From Promethearchaeota archaeon (GTDB lineage Archaea; Asgardarchaeota; Lokiarchaeia; Sigyniarchaeales; SOKP01), in the NCBI GenBank assembly GCA_030606485.1, contig JAUWGH010000002.1, positions 198,192 to 262,191 on the forward strand: a DNA stretch of 64,000 nucleotides, in the 5' to 3' direction. The notes below the pieces were generated by a model. It worked only from the letters and a program-made list of their open reading frames with translations. It was not told the origin of the DNA and did not search any database. The translations under genes and the position numbers were made by a program. Of this stretch, positions 54,604 through 63,893 are shown one piece after another; position 1 is the stretch's first letter, and each line of letters begins with the position of its first letter.

Positions 54604-54984
54604 ATGAAGTTTTTTCTAACCACCGGTCGTTCTATAGACCAAGGCGTTGCCCTTGAAGGTCAAAAGCTAGGAAGGGAAAATGTAAAAGCTTGTGCAATCT
54701 GTGAATTTGATAAAGACGATTTTGCAAAATTAGACTGTATGATTGGAACGCCTGTCAAGGTCACTACAAATTTTGGAGAAATAATTGTATATTCTCAAAT
54801 TTCAGAACAAGGACCCCATCCTAGCATTATCTTTATTCCAATGGGTCCTTGGGCAAATGCTGTTGTTGATTCCGAAACATATGGCACCGGTATGCCCTCA
54901 TACAAGGGAACGGAAGCAGAGGTTGAAGTAGTAAAGAGTGGAAGGATTCTTACAGCATTAGAAATAATTAAAAGTTATAAATAG
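54604..54984 (+). CDS. fwdD: Formylmethanofuran dehydrogenase subunit D
   Basis: The 126-residue product is a molybdopterin-dinucleotide-binding domain: MKFFLTTGRSIDQGVALEG, GTPVKVTTNFGE, and GPWANAVVDSETYGTGMPSYKG, characteristic of FwdD. The ATG at 54604 is preferred; an upstream GTG at 54589 overlaps fwdF. The subunit closes over the pterin cofactor of FwdB. Confidence 0.92.
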   Translation: MKFFLTTGRSIDQGVALEGQKLGRENVKACAICEFDKDDFAKLDCMIGTPVKVTTNFGEIIVYSQISEQGPHPSIIFIPMGPWANAVVDSETYGTGMPSYKGTEAEVEVVKSGRILTALEIIKSYK

Positions 54985-54999
54985 AAAGAGGCAAAGTAA

Positions 55000-56316
55000 A
55001 TGAAAAAAATTAAAAATTTTGAAGATGTAGTTTGTCCTTTCTGTGGGACGCTTTGTGATGATTTAAAAATTATTTTAGAAGATAATAAGATTATTGAAGT
55101 AGATAATGCTTGTGCTATAGGAACTGCAAAATTTTTCTCATCGAATGTGTCAGAGCACAGATATACAAAACCTATGATGAGAAATAATGGCAAATTAGAG
55201 GAGGTTACTTGGGATGAAGCATTAAATAAAGCCGCTGAGCTATTAGCAAATGCAAAGAGACCATTATCATATGGATGGAGTTCAACCGAATGTGATGCGC
55301 AGCGAAAGGCTGTTGAATTAATGGAAATTTGTGGTGGAGTTCTTGATAATACCGCATCTGTTTGTCACGGACCTTCACTTCTCGCTATTCAAGATGTTGG
55401 TTGCCCAACAAGTACTTTGGGTGAATATAAAAATCGGGCAGATTTAGTTTTATTTTGGGGCTCCAATCCGGTTCATGCTCATCCAAGGCATATGAGTCGA
55501 TATAGTGACTTTATTCGCGGTTATTTCAGAGTAGATGGTCATCTTGACCGAACAATAATTGTTGTAGATCCTAGAACAACTCATACCGCCCAAATGGCAG
55601 ATATGCACATTAGATTAAATCCTGGCGAAGATTATGAATTGTTTAATGCTATTAGAGCTTTGTGTCGTGGTGTAGAATTAGATGTTAAAGAAGTAGCAGG
55701 AGTTCCTATCAAGCAAATTAAAGAGCTTGTTGAAATCCTTAAATCTTGTAAGTTCGGTGTATTATTTTTTGGTTTAGGTTTGACTATGACTAAAGGGAAG
55801 CATAGAAATGTAGATGCAGGAATAAGTCTTATCAGGGAATTGAATGAGCATACTAAATTTAATTTAACTCCAATGAGAGGTCATTATAATGTTTCAGGAG
55901 CAAATATTGTATTTACATGGTCAACTGGATACCCATATTCCATAGATTTTTCAAAAGATTATCCCCGCTATAATCCAGGCGAATTTTCAGCAGTAGATAT
56001 ATTAAAAACAAATGATTTTGATGTTACCTTGATTGTGGCCTCAGACCCCGCTTCAAATTTTCCAAAAGATGCCGTAATCAATATGCTAAAAAAACCTTTA
56101 ATATCTGTTGAGCCCCATAAAACGCCGACTTCTGAAATGGCTGATATAGTATTGCCCCCAGCAATTGCCGGGATTGAATGTGAAGGAACAGCATATCGTA
56201 TGGATAAAGTGCCAATTAGAATGAGAAAAGTGAAAAATGCTCCCGAAGATTGTATGGCAGATTATGAAATTATTGAAAAATTAATTGAAAAAGTAAAGGA
56301 GTTAAAAGGTGAGTAG
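55000..56316 (+). CDS. fwdB: Formylmethanofuran dehydrogenase subunit B
   Basis: The 438-residue protein is the catalytic CO2-reducing subunit. The N-terminal cluster is ligated by C12, C15, C19 and C38 (CPFCGTLCDD ... NACAIG); the metal ligand is Cys122 in ASVCHGPSLL. The middle GEYKNRADLVLFWGSNP and HPRHMSRYSDFIRG and the C-terminal EMADIVLPPAIAG match FwdB. The Cys ligand shows it is the Cys, not Sec, form. The isoenzyme type (W or Mo) cannot be told from sequence. Confidence 0.94.
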   Translation: MKKIKNFEDVVCPFCGTLCDDLKIILEDNKIIEVDNACAIGTAKFFSSNVSEHRYTKPMMRNNGKLEEVTWDEALNKAAELLANAKRPLSYGWSSTECDAQRKAVELMEICGGVLDNTASVCHGPSLLAIQDVGCPTSTLGEYKNRADLVLFWGSNPVHAHPRHMSRYSDFIRGYFRVDGHLDRTIIVVDPRTTHTAQMADMHIRLNPGEDYELFNAIRALCRGVELDVKEVAGVPIKQIKELVEILKSCKFGVLFFGLGLTMTKGKHRNVDAGISLIRELNEHTKFNLTPMRGHYNVSGANIVFTWSTGYPYSIDFSKDYPRYNPGEFSAVDILKTNDFDVTLIVASDPASNFPKDAVINMLKKPLISVEPHKTPTSEMADIVLPPAIAGIECEGTAYRMDKVPIRMRKVKNAPEDCMADYEIIEKLIEKVKELKGE

Positions 56317-56320
56317 AAGA

Positions 56321-57133
56321 ATGGGAAAGATTGAATTAACTTTAAAGAAAGAACCTACTTTTTCTCTTGAAGCAGAATCAATAAGCCCTGATAATTTTAA
56401 AGGCAAAACACAAAAAGACATAGCGAATCTAATAATATTTCATGGTAATGAAAAACTTACACTTAAAGATTTTTTTGATATTAAAGGCACGGCTGGTAAT
56501 AATTTAGATGAAATTGAAATTGTGATAAATGGAAATTTGTCAAAAGTAAAAAGAATCGGGGAAAAAATGTCCGGTGGGGCAATTACAATTAATGGAGATG
56601 TGGGAATGCACGTAGGAAATACAATGAATGGAGGAAAAATTATAGTGAATGGTAATGCTGCGGATTGGGCAGGAGCAATGATGGAAGGAGGCGAATTAGA
56701 AATTACAGGGAATGCGGGGCATTATGTAGGTGCTGCATATAGAGGGAATTGGGAAGGTATGACAAATGGAGTGATAAAAGTTAAAGGAAGTGTTGGATAT
56801 GAATCAATGATTTGGGCTCGAGGTTCTACTCCAAAAAAAAGATTCCCAAAATTAATCTGTGGTTCTGCAGGTCAGTTTTTAGGCCTTCATAATCACGGAG
56901 GTATAATTATTTGTGAAGGTAATGCGGAAGCTCGAGTTGCTGCCGATCAAGCGCGTGGATTTGTCGTAGTGAAAGGAAAAATCGGAAGGATGATGCCGTC
57001 CTTTAAAAAAATTGGAGAAGTTTCAGAAATCGAATTGCCAGACGGTGAAAAGATCTCAGGTAAGTTTGTTGAATATAGTGGAGATCATGCAACAAGTGCA
57101 AAAACTAAAGGAAGATTATTTGTAGCAAAGTAG
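56321..57133 (+). CDS. fwdC: Formylmethanofuran dehydrogenase subunit C
   Basis: A beta-helix protein with the repeated Gly-containing coils (GGAITINGDVGMHVG, GGKIIVNGNAADWAG, GGELEITGNAGHYVG), as in FwdC and the C-terminal domain of glutamate synthase. The ATG at 56321 is used, with AGGTGA 8 bases upstream; the GTG at 56309 would overlap the fwdB end by 8 bases and also has AAGGAG in front, so either is possible. Last gene of the operon, followed by a T-rich stretch. Confidence 0.92.
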   Translation: MGKIELTLKKEPTFSLEAESISPDNFKGKTQKDIANLIIFHGNEKLTLKDFFDIKGTAGNNLDEIEIVINGNLSKVKRIGEKMSGGAITINGDVGMHVGNTMNGGKIIVNGNAADWAGAMMEGGELEITGNAGHYVGAAYRGNWEGMTNGVIKVKGSVGYESMIWARGSTPKKRFPKLICGSAGQFLGLHNHGGIIICEGNAEARVAADQARGFVVVKGKIGRMMPSFKKIGEVSEIELPDGEKISGKFVEYSGDHATSAKTKGRLFVAK

Positions 57134-57292
57134 TTTTCTTTTTTATTCTCTTTTTATCATTTTTCCATTAATTTAATACTTTATCGAGTTAAATTATAAG
57201 AGACTTTACTTTCATTCTCTTTTATAATTTTGAAATTCATAATCAAAATATTTTTTAATAATTTTGTTTTAATGCTGAATTGAGGTTATCAA

Positions 57293-58399
57293 ATGAGTAT
57301 TATAATTTTGGGTGGTTGTGGAGAGATTGGTAGATTTATTGCAGTTGATCTTATTAAAAGCGGATTTGATGTTGCAATAGCTGACTTAAGGGAGATAGAA
57401 GGAGAACGACTTGCAAAGCGATTAGGGAAAAGAGCTTCCTTTCAGAGACTAGACATTCGGCATTTTGATACTTTGGTAGAGGTTCTTAAAAATTATAAAC
57501 TAGTTATCAATAATATTGGGCCATACTTTGAGTTTGGTGATTGGGTCCCTAGAGCCACTCTCCAAGCAGGGATAAACTACGCTGATATATGCGATGACCA
57601 TGATGTGACATTAACACTTCTAAATATGAATAAACGTGTGGAAAGGGAAGGATTAACCTATCTCATAAATTTCGGTGCATCGCCTGGTTTAACGAATATA
57701 ATGGCAAAAATGGGTGCAGAGAAACTGGATAAAGTAAGTTCAGTGCGTGTTTTATGGTTTGAAGATACTGGGGAAACAATTGGTCTTGGACAAATGATGC
57801 ACTGGGCTCATATCGCTATGGGAAAAATTCCTATTTATAGAGATGGAGAATGGTTAAAAGTAAAAGCTTTATCAGAACGCGAAGTTGTTAAATTCCCAGA
57901 TCCTTGCGGTTTAATTCCACTTTATTTTGTTGGACACCCCGAACCAGTAACCATCCCACGTTTTATCAAGACAAATGAGGCTGTATGTAAAGGTGGAATA
58001 CTCCCTGAGTCGAATGTTCAATTAACACGAACCATGGATAAACTCATTCCTATTAAAAATATTATAATTATGAAGTTGGTCTGTAAATTCTTTCTAAAGA
58101 TCTTACCTCTTCTAACTGGTGAGATTGAGAAAAGAGAAATAATTTCTGCTTTCAGTAGTGAAATAATAGGTCAAAAACAGCAGAAAGATATTAGATTATC
58201 TTATGCAACTGTAGGGGCTGTGGCAAAATTAACCTCGGCACCCGCTTCTATAGCAAGCCAGATGATCGTTGAGAAAGAGATATCGACTCCCGGTGTATTT
58301 CCACCTGAAGGTTGTCCAAATCTAAATATCACAAAAATGATAAAAGAACTCGAAAAACGAGGAATCTATATTATAGAAAATGCTATACATCATTATTGA
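57293..58399 (+). CDS. Saccharopine dehydrogenase-like NADP-binding protein
   Basis: The 368-residue protein has an N-terminal Rossmann nucleotide-binding motif (IILGGCGEIGRFIAVDL), YADICDDHD and FGASPGLTNIMAK, the marks of the saccharopine dehydrogenase/carboxynorspermidine-synthase-like family. Related members act on lysine or polyamine intermediates or are of unknown function. Substrate not assignable. TATA-like or SD signals are weak; GAGGT lies about 8 bases before the ATG. Confidence 0.8.
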   Translation: MSIIILGGCGEIGRFIAVDLIKSGFDVAIADLREIEGERLAKRLGKRASFQRLDIRHFDTLVEVLKNYKLVINNIGPYFEFGDWVPRATLQAGINYADICDDHDVTLTLLNMNKRVEREGLTYLINFGASPGLTNIMAKMGAEKLDKVSSVRVLWFEDTGETIGLGQMMHWAHIAMGKIPIYRDGEWLKVKALSEREVVKFPDPCGLIPLYFVGHPEPVTIPRFIKTNEAVCKGGILPESNVQLTRTMDKLIPIKNIIIMKLVCKFFLKILPLLTGEIEKREIISAFSSEIIGQKQQKDIRLSYATVGAVAKLTSAPASIASQMIVEKEISTPGVFPPEGCPNLNITKMIKELEKRGIYIIENAIHHY

Positions 58400-58414
58400 T
58401 TTTTTTTGATTAAG

Positions 58415-58759
58415 ATGAACCGAAAACTTACTGATAATGAAAAAAAAACACTTAATGAATTTTTAGAATTCTATTCAAAATGTCCGATTTGTAAAAATAA
58501 AATTCAAAAAAGTCATTTATTGGATTTTTATTTTAAAAAAGATCTCGATTCGATAAATCTTAAGAAAAAATTGTTAAATCTAATGAAGCAATCAAAAAAT
58601 TTTGATGAAAAAATAATAGTTGGAATACCCTGCTGTATTTGTTTTAGCAAATTTTTTCCTAATAAAAAAATAGTGTATAATCTTGAAATAAATAAAGAAT
58701 TGTATGCTTATTTATCCCCCCAAGACGTAGAACAGATGTTATCTTTTCTTTTTGAGTGA
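58415..58759 (+). CDS. Small protein with two CxxC pairs
   Basis: The 114-residue protein has CPIC near residue 22 and CCIC near residue 75, which could form one zinc site. The region between is Lys-rich and helical. No family recognised. A TTG at 58406 could add three residues. It lies 15 bases after the saccharopine dehydrogenase-like gene and is probably cotranscribed. Confidence 0.55.
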   Translation: MNRKLTDNEKKTLNEFLEFYSKCPICKNKIQKSHLLDFYFKKDLDSINLKKKLLNLMKQSKNFDEKIIVGIPCCICFSKFFPNKKIVYNLEINKELYAYLSPQDVEQMLSFLFE

Positions 58760-58781
58760 GTTTATCAAAAATTAAACAGTT

Positions 58782-60458
58782 TTATATTTTAATTAACTTA
58801 ATTTTATCAGTATTTGGTTTCAATGATTCATAGAAGATTGAGCTATATTTTTTATAAAATTCCTTTTTCTTATCCATAATTTTTTCATAATTTATTGTAT
58901 TAACTGTGCCTTTTGACCAATAAAGCGCACCTTTATGATTTAGATTTATCTTTTCACCCTGTTTTACAATAATTCCATTCTTAATCACGGTATCTATATC
59001 AGAAAAAGCTTTCTTAATCTCATCTATTTGAGAAGCTGAGTCTTTTTCTTGTAGATTTATATTTAAAATATTAATATCTGCATCGGCTCCAATACCCAAA
59101 TTTCCTTTTATATCTCCCAAGCCCAAAGATTTAGCTGGACTTGCTCGTGTTATGATTATTAAATCATTAATGGAAAAAATATCTTCAATACTGAAGATTG
59201 GATTGTCTTGTTTAAATTCATTATTCATATTTTCCATGAAAGTATTCCGAGAATTCTTATTTAACAACCATGAAATAATTTCCGGAATGTCAGTTAAATG
59301 GGCGTAATTGGGAAAATTTATTGAAAATTGAAGTTTCCATTTATCTTTTATCCTTAAAGCTAAATTTAAAGCATTTGACCATAGCCTGCAATACTCCGAA
59401 TTATTCTTTTTTAGTGTCCTGAAAGTTTCAAAATGATCCCCTTCTGATTCAAATGCACCTTTAATTATAGGTGGCGTTTTAGGAGTTTTTTTCTTATCCA
59501 AATATTTATTAATTAACCTTCGATCCGATGTAATTAGGGGATTTATAGGATTGAAACTTATAAAACCTAAATCAAGGTCAAAATTATCATTAGAATTGAA
59601 AAAATTAATCAATTTAGTATCGTCGTTAAAAGAATAAGCAGATGCATGAGCTAAATGGAATATTTGAGAACGTTTAATTTTTGTTTGACTAGATTGACTT
59701 GGTTTGAGTCCTTGGGTTTTAATATCCTCTAATACTTTTATAGCATTTAACTCCCCGATCTCTGATTCATATCCATCAATATGAGCATGGATGGAATGGG
59801 GTAATCCAATTTGCTCAATTGTTTTAGTCATATTTCTGAAAACGTCCAGTGCATTAAAATTATAAAGTCGACCATTTGTCGTTATATCATCTCTGATTTC
59901 TTTAAAATCCCATTCTTCTGCTTCAAAAGGATTATATACCTTTAATCCAAACCCCTTTACTAAATCCAGTAAGTCAGAGATAAATACAGACATCTTTTCA
60001 ATGTCGCCCCTCTGATATTCCAATTCAAGAGGCCATAAATTACTGGCATTAATCAACATTGCTTTATCTAAAATTGGAATTTGGCCAAAATTAAAAATAG
60101 TTTGTTTGGCTAAGGATGGAAATACATTTGCCTCAACAATAAAAGTATACCCCTTTTTAAGATATTCTTTTGTTAAGTAATCCAGTGTAAGCCCATTCCA
60201 AAATTGTAGAAAATCTTTATTTTTTGAGCCCAATAAACGGATATTATTAGTTTGTTGTGAGGCAATATGCGTATGAATATCTATTGCGCCTGGAATGACT
60301 GTTTTACCATTGGCGTCTATAGATTTTGTATCTTTTGAATTAGTGTGTCTGAATTTTTCTACAATTTTTCCTGATTCAATTAATAAATCCTTCTTTTCAC
60401 CGGAAATATTATTTATCGGATCAAAAACAATTCCATTTTTTATAATTAAATTGGACAT
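58782..60458 (-). CDS. Divergent FwdA-like amidohydrolase lacking the active-site Asp (FwdA2)
   Basis: The 558-residue product aligns by eye along its length with FwdA at 36266-37999. Conserved are His62/His64 in AIDIHTHIA, Lys173 in GLKVYNP, His224/226 in SIHAHID and His268/271 in HLAHASAY. The catalytic Asp of FwdA1 (Asp395 in TTDHPN) is replaced by Asn381 in SINFPN, with the same following Pro-Asn and later WLL-NKNSR. The loss of the proton-handling Asp should impair formyl hydrolysis or transfer. Unusual inserted basic linkers (CKKNNS-type, KTPKTPP) occur in the middle. First in the reading of a minus-strand set with FwdD2 and FwdB2. Confidence 0.82.
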   Translation of the reverse strand: MSNLIIKNGIVFDPINNISGEKKDLLIESGKIVEKFRHTNSKDTKSIDANGKTVIPGAIDIHTHIASQQTNNIRLLGSKNKDFLQFWNGLTLDYLTKEYLKKGYTFIVEANVFPSLAKQTIFNFGQIPILDKAMLINASNLWPLELEYQRGDIEKMSVFISDLLDLVKGFGLKVYNPFEAEEWDFKEIRDDITTNGRLYNFNALDVFRNMTKTIEQIGLPHSIHAHIDGYESEIGELNAIKVLEDIKTQGLKPSQSSQTKIKRSQIFHLAHASAYSFNDDTKLINFFNSNDNFDLDLGFISFNPINPLITSDRRLINKYLDKKKTPKTPPIIKGAFESEGDHFETFRTLKKNNSEYCRLWSNALNLALRIKDKWKLQFSINFPNYAHLTDIPEIISWLLNKNSRNTFMENMNNEFKQDNPIFSIEDIFSINDLIIITRASPAKSLGLGDIKGNLGIGADADINILNINLQEKDSASQIDEIKKAFSDIDTVIKNGIIVKQGEKINLNHKGALYWSKGTVNTINYEKIMDKKKEFYKKYSSIFYESLKPNTDKIKLIKI

Positions 60459-60474
60459 TATTTTAATTCCTCTC

Positions 60475-60849
60475 TTATAAATTTTTTATTTTCTCTAATA
60501 GATTAGAGATTTCTGGAACATCCTTTTCCGTTGGCTCAACTTCAACCTCTAAATTTTTAAAAAGAATTTTATTTTTAAAATCCCCAGTGATTTGATTAGC
60601 CCAAATTGATTTATTAACGTAAATCATTTCTAAGGGAATAGATTCATCCCAAACAGGCTTTAAAACAACTGAACCATAACTGGTTGTTAATTTTAAATTT
60701 ACTCCAGATTTTGACACAATTTTATTATATGTTTCTGGATGAATTAAGCAAATGGCTATATTATCTTTGAGCTCTTTCTCAGATAATTCATTAATAAGGG
60801 TTTTTTGATCATATTTTAACTCGCGTATTGTACTTAACAGTAATTTCAT
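60475..60849 (-). CDS. FwdD-like molybdopterin-binding protein (FwdD2)
   Basis: The 124-residue protein has the FwdD layout, GVNLKLTTSYGSVVLKPV followed by MIYVNKSIWANQIT. The Gly-Met-Pro loop of FwdD (TGMPSYKG) is missing and replaced by a Phe/Lys-rich segment, so cofactor contact may differ. It lies between FwdB2 (2 bases upstream in transcription) and FwdA2. Confidence 0.75.
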   Translation of the reverse strand: MKLLLSTIRELKYDQKTLINELSEKELKDNIAICLIHPETYNKIVSKSGVNLKLTTSYGSVVLKPVWDESIPLEMIYVNKSIWANQITGDFKNKILFKNLEVEVEPTEKDVPEISNLLEKIKNL

Positions 60850-60851
60850 CT

Positions 60852-62186
60852 TTATTCCTCCATTTTTTGTATTATTTTCAGCAAAATCTGCTCATCAGAA
60901 GGCAGATTAGCTGGTGGATCGATTATTTTTTGCAAATTCATAGGAATATTATCCATTCTATACACAAGTCCATCAGTTTCTATTCCTGTAATAGCCACGG
61001 GCAATATAACATCAGCTAATTTTGTTGTAGGGGTAATAAAGCAATCAATTGCAATTATGGGTTTTCTTGTTAATTTGGAACTTAGGGTTATCGGTAAATT
61101 AGATATTGGATCCGAAGCAACGATAATGGACATATCAAATTCGTCATCCTTTATTTTAGAAATTAAGTCTTTATTTGATTCGATAAGTTGGTTATCAGAA
61201 AATTCTATTTGTCCCATTTTACCCAATAAAGATAAAGAAACTTGGATAAAACCATTCATATTATGCCCGGTCATAGGAATAATTGAAAAACGACTTCTCT
61301 TAGAAGTTTCATTAATCAAATCAACCAATTCAATTAAAGCCTTTATAACATTTTCATTAGGATTGGAATTAATTACTCCTTGTCCAAAAAGGATTACACC
61401 ATTTTCTGAACCTTTCAAATTTAGGATAAAACGATTTAAATCTTGCTTATCAACACCAACAAAACCATCAGCTGGTACTTCAGATTTTTCCTTTAAAATC
61501 ATATCTTTTAAAAATTGAATTAGCTCCAAATCTTTGCCAGGTTTTAAAGGAATATATAAATCTCGAACACCTGCAACTCCATAAGTCGCGGTTTTTCGAG
61601 GATCAACCAAAATTAACGTTTTTATTTCTCTTCCTGTTATTCTAAATTTACCTCTTGAAAAAATTGTTTTTGTTAAAAACTTTGGGTGGGACTCCTCAGC
61701 GTTAGAACCCCAAAAAATAAACACATCAGCTTTATTAATACATTCATTTAATGTAGTAGAATTGAATCCACTCTCAATAACATTCAAATAAGTTTGACCA
61801 TGACAAATTGATGCATTAGACTCAATGAATCCATTTATTTTCTTGGCAAGATGTATTCCATTTATTTGTGCTTCACAAGTTGTATTAATAAAACCATATA
61901 GGAGGGGTTTTTGGGAAGAGTTAATAAGTTCTTTAACTTTATTTAGTGCCTCATCTAAGGATACTTCTTTTAACACACCATTCTTGCGAATTAATGGATT
62001 TTTAATACGATTTTTGGAATTAATTTCATTTATTTTTTTATAACCTTTCAAACATAAACCATAAGTATCTAAAATTTCATTATTTTTGGAAAATACGATT
62101 TGATTATCATCACAATATAATGAACATCCAGGACATACAAATCTCTGGATTCTTTCTTGATTATTTGTTCTCTGGGTCATTAGCAT
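60852..62186 (-). CDS. FwdB-like molybdopterin/tungstopterin oxidoreductase (FwdB2)
   Basis: The 444-residue protein keeps the FwdB hallmarks: cluster ligands C18, C21, C25 and C45 (CPGCSLYCDD ... GLCLKG), the metal-ligand Cys128 in ASICHGQTYL, KADVFIFWGSNAEESHP, and TKLADVILPVAITG. So redox chemistry at the metal is plausible while the substrate may differ, since key residues around the Cys (HGQT for HGPS) and the His-rich PRHMSR segment are altered. No FwdC homologue is next to it. Confidence 0.82.
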   Translation of the reverse strand: MLMTQRTNNQERIQRFVCPGCSLYCDDNQIVFSKNNEILDTYGLCLKGYKKINEINSKNRIKNPLIRKNGVLKEVSLDEALNKVKELINSSQKPLLYGFINTTCEAQINGIHLAKKINGFIESNASICHGQTYLNVIESGFNSTTLNECINKADVFIFWGSNAEESHPKFLTKTIFSRGKFRITGREIKTLILVDPRKTATYGVAGVRDLYIPLKPGKDLELIQFLKDMILKEKSEVPADGFVGVDKQDLNRFILNLKGSENGVILFGQGVINSNPNENVIKALIELVDLINETSKRSRFSIIPMTGHNMNGFIQVSLSLLGKMGQIEFSDNQLIESNKDLISKIKDDEFDMSIIVASDPISNLPITLSSKLTRKPIIAIDCFITPTTKLADVILPVAITGIETDGLVYRMDNIPMNLQKIIDPPANLPSDEQILLKIIQKMEE

Positions 62187-62230
62187 TACTCCATTAATTT
62201 AAATTATTATAATTATTTAATTTGAAGAGG

Positions 62231-62734
62231 TTATTTGGCTGTATAATACTTAATTTCTATTGCATCCCGTGGGCAATACACTTCACATACCCGGCATTCA
62301 CGCTCTCGTCCTTCTGCTTCTAACCTTCTACAATATTCCAAATTTAAAAGTTCGGATTTTCCGTTTTTTATTTGAAATAATTGATATTCATTAGGAGGGA
62401 AATCTGGTAATTTTCCACTTAAAGAATTAGGACAATATCGAGCATTAACAGGACAAATGATCACACATACGCCGCACCCATCACATTTTTCAGTATCAAT
62501 ATCAATATGTAAGTCTTTTCCCCCCACTCCTACCCCTTCAAATAACTCATTTAATTTATCTAAACTTTGTTTATACTTAGGTTTGAGAAGTGGAGGACAA
62601 TCTTTTGGCTGTTTCTCACCCTTAACCAATGCTAAGGCAAACGCCATACATGTAGGCAAATCACATTCCTTACAATTAGTTTTCGGCAATAATTTGTAAA
62701 TATCCATAAAGTTTAGTTGCGACATTCTTTCCAT
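62231..62734 (-). CDS. Iron-sulfur protein with CdhE-like Cys motif and two ferredoxin-type clusters
   Basis: The 167-residue protein begins with IYKLLPKTNCKECDLPTC, the Fe-S motif seen in the N-terminus of corrinoid/CO-dehydrogenase gamma subunits and similar proteins. It continues with CDGCGVCVIICPVNARYC and CRVCEVYCP. Three clusters are likely. The gene precedes fwdB2 by 44 bases in transcription order and so is the presumed electron-transfer subunit of the second Fwd-like set. Confidence 0.8.
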   Translation of the reverse strand: MERMSQLNFMDIYKLLPKTNCKECDLPTCMAFALALVKGEKQPKDCPPLLKPKYKQSLDKLNELFEGVGVGGKDLHIDIDTEKCDGCGVCVIICPVNARYCPNSLSGKLPDFPPNEYQLFQIKNGKSELLNLEYCRRLEAEGRERECRVCEVYCPRDAIEIKYYTAK

Positions 62735-62886
62735 TTAATAAAAACGTTTTTTAAGATTAAAAATCTTGGAAAATATTTTATAAATTGATTTATTATTCTT
62801 TTAAATAAAATAAAGAATTTAATAGATTAATTTTTTATAATATCCTTAGTAAATTTTTTAAATTAAAATTTATAAGTTGAAATTCT

Positions 62887-63774
62887 ATGACTAAGAAGAA
62901 AAAAGAAAAAAAAGAAGAAAAGAAAAAAGAGAAGAAAGAGAAAAAAGAAAAAAAAGAAGAAAAGGTTGAAACCAAAAAATCTTCAGATAAGGTTTACAAG
63001 CGTATTGAAGTCGACTTTTGGAGAACTTCTGCTCATATGAGCGAGTTAGGACTCCATAAAAGTTTAAAATATTCGGCTAAATCTAGATATTTTACAAAAC
63101 AATTTGAAATCGAAGGAGATATTACTATTGATGGAGATTCAGATAAAAGACAAGTAATTGCATATAATGAGAAGTCTTGGAAAGAAAAAAATTTAGCAGA
63201 CCGTGATTTAAAGATAAGAACATTTACCCCTATTAAAGATGATAAAGGTGGAAATTTTACAGGCGGAATTGAATTAAGTACAACAGAATCCTTGATCCAA
63301 TCATATCACATAAAAGGTGATCCAGGCGTTATTTTAATTGTTAATTTACCTCAGAATAAAAATTTATATAGAATTATAAGATCGAGACGATTAAAAGGAT
63401 GGAAATTTGCTTTCCCTTTACTACCAGAGAAAGATAATGAATCATTAAGGGTTTTTGAAATTAAAGGGAAAGTTGGGCTCGGTCTTGATTTCGAAGTCAC
63501 TGAAAAAGAAAGAAAGATCGTTGACATTGATGGAAAAAAGCTTAATCTTGGCGGGAAATGGGAGATTGAAATTTTTGATGAAGAATTAAGCAAAAATAAA
63601 ACTTTCACTAAAATTCTCACTTTATTTGCATGTGCTTGCAAATTTTTAGAGGTTTCTGAAAAAACAGTAAAAGAACTTTTTAAAAAATTTGATGACCCTA
63701 AATCTGATTTTAAATTCAGCCCAGATAAAGAAGAACTCGACCTCTTTAAGAATCCCAGAAGACTTAAAGCATAA
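62887..63774 (+). CDS. Uncharacterised protein with Lys/Glu-rich N-terminus
   Basis: The first about 35 residues are a Lys/Glu-only run (low complexity), after which a mostly beta-strand domain of 250 residues follows (FWRTSAHMSELGL, YFTKQFEIEGDITIDG, SYHIKGDPGVILIVNLP). No family recognised. The final helical part ends KNPRRLKA. The positive tail may bind nucleic acid or membrane, but this is not shown. Confidence 0.6.
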   Translation: MTKKKKEKKEEKKKEKKEKKEKKEEKVETKKSSDKVYKRIEVDFWRTSAHMSELGLHKSLKYSAKSRYFTKQFEIEGDITIDGDSDKRQVIAYNEKSWKEKNLADRDLKIRTFTPIKDDKGGNFTGGIELSTTESLIQSYHIKGDPGVILIVNLPQNKNLYRIIRSRRLKGWKFAFPLLPEKDNESLRVFEIKGKVGLGLDFEVTEKERKIVDIDGKKLNLGGKWEIEIFDEELSKNKTFTKILTLFACACKFLEVSEKTVKELFKKFDDPKSDFKFSPDKEELDLFKNPRRLKA

Positions 63775-63786
63775 ATAACCCAAATT

Positions 63787-63810
63787 CCATTTTTTTTTCT
63801 ATTTTTTAAA
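63787..63810 (+). terminator. T-rich terminator downstream of the Lys-rich protein gene
   Basis: Two T-tracts (TTTTTTTTTC-type followed by TATTTTTTA) sit about 15-35 bases after the stop at 63774, consistent with archaeal poly-T termination. Confidence 0.45.
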
Positions 63811-63893
63811 AAATGTGTTTAATTAATTAATGCTAATTAAATTATACTCATCTCAAAAATTTTTAAAAAATTAAGTGATTAAGAGGAAATTCT

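Noticed and set aside
55363-55380. Selenocysteine at the FwdB active site or in HdrA/MvhD
   Set aside because: The metal-ligand position is a Cys codon in both FwdB copies and no in-frame TGA interrupts these genes.
61057-61518. 153-codon plus-strand ORF inside fwdB2
   Set aside because: Antisense shadow of a gene with clear family motifs; composition is that of the reverse complement.
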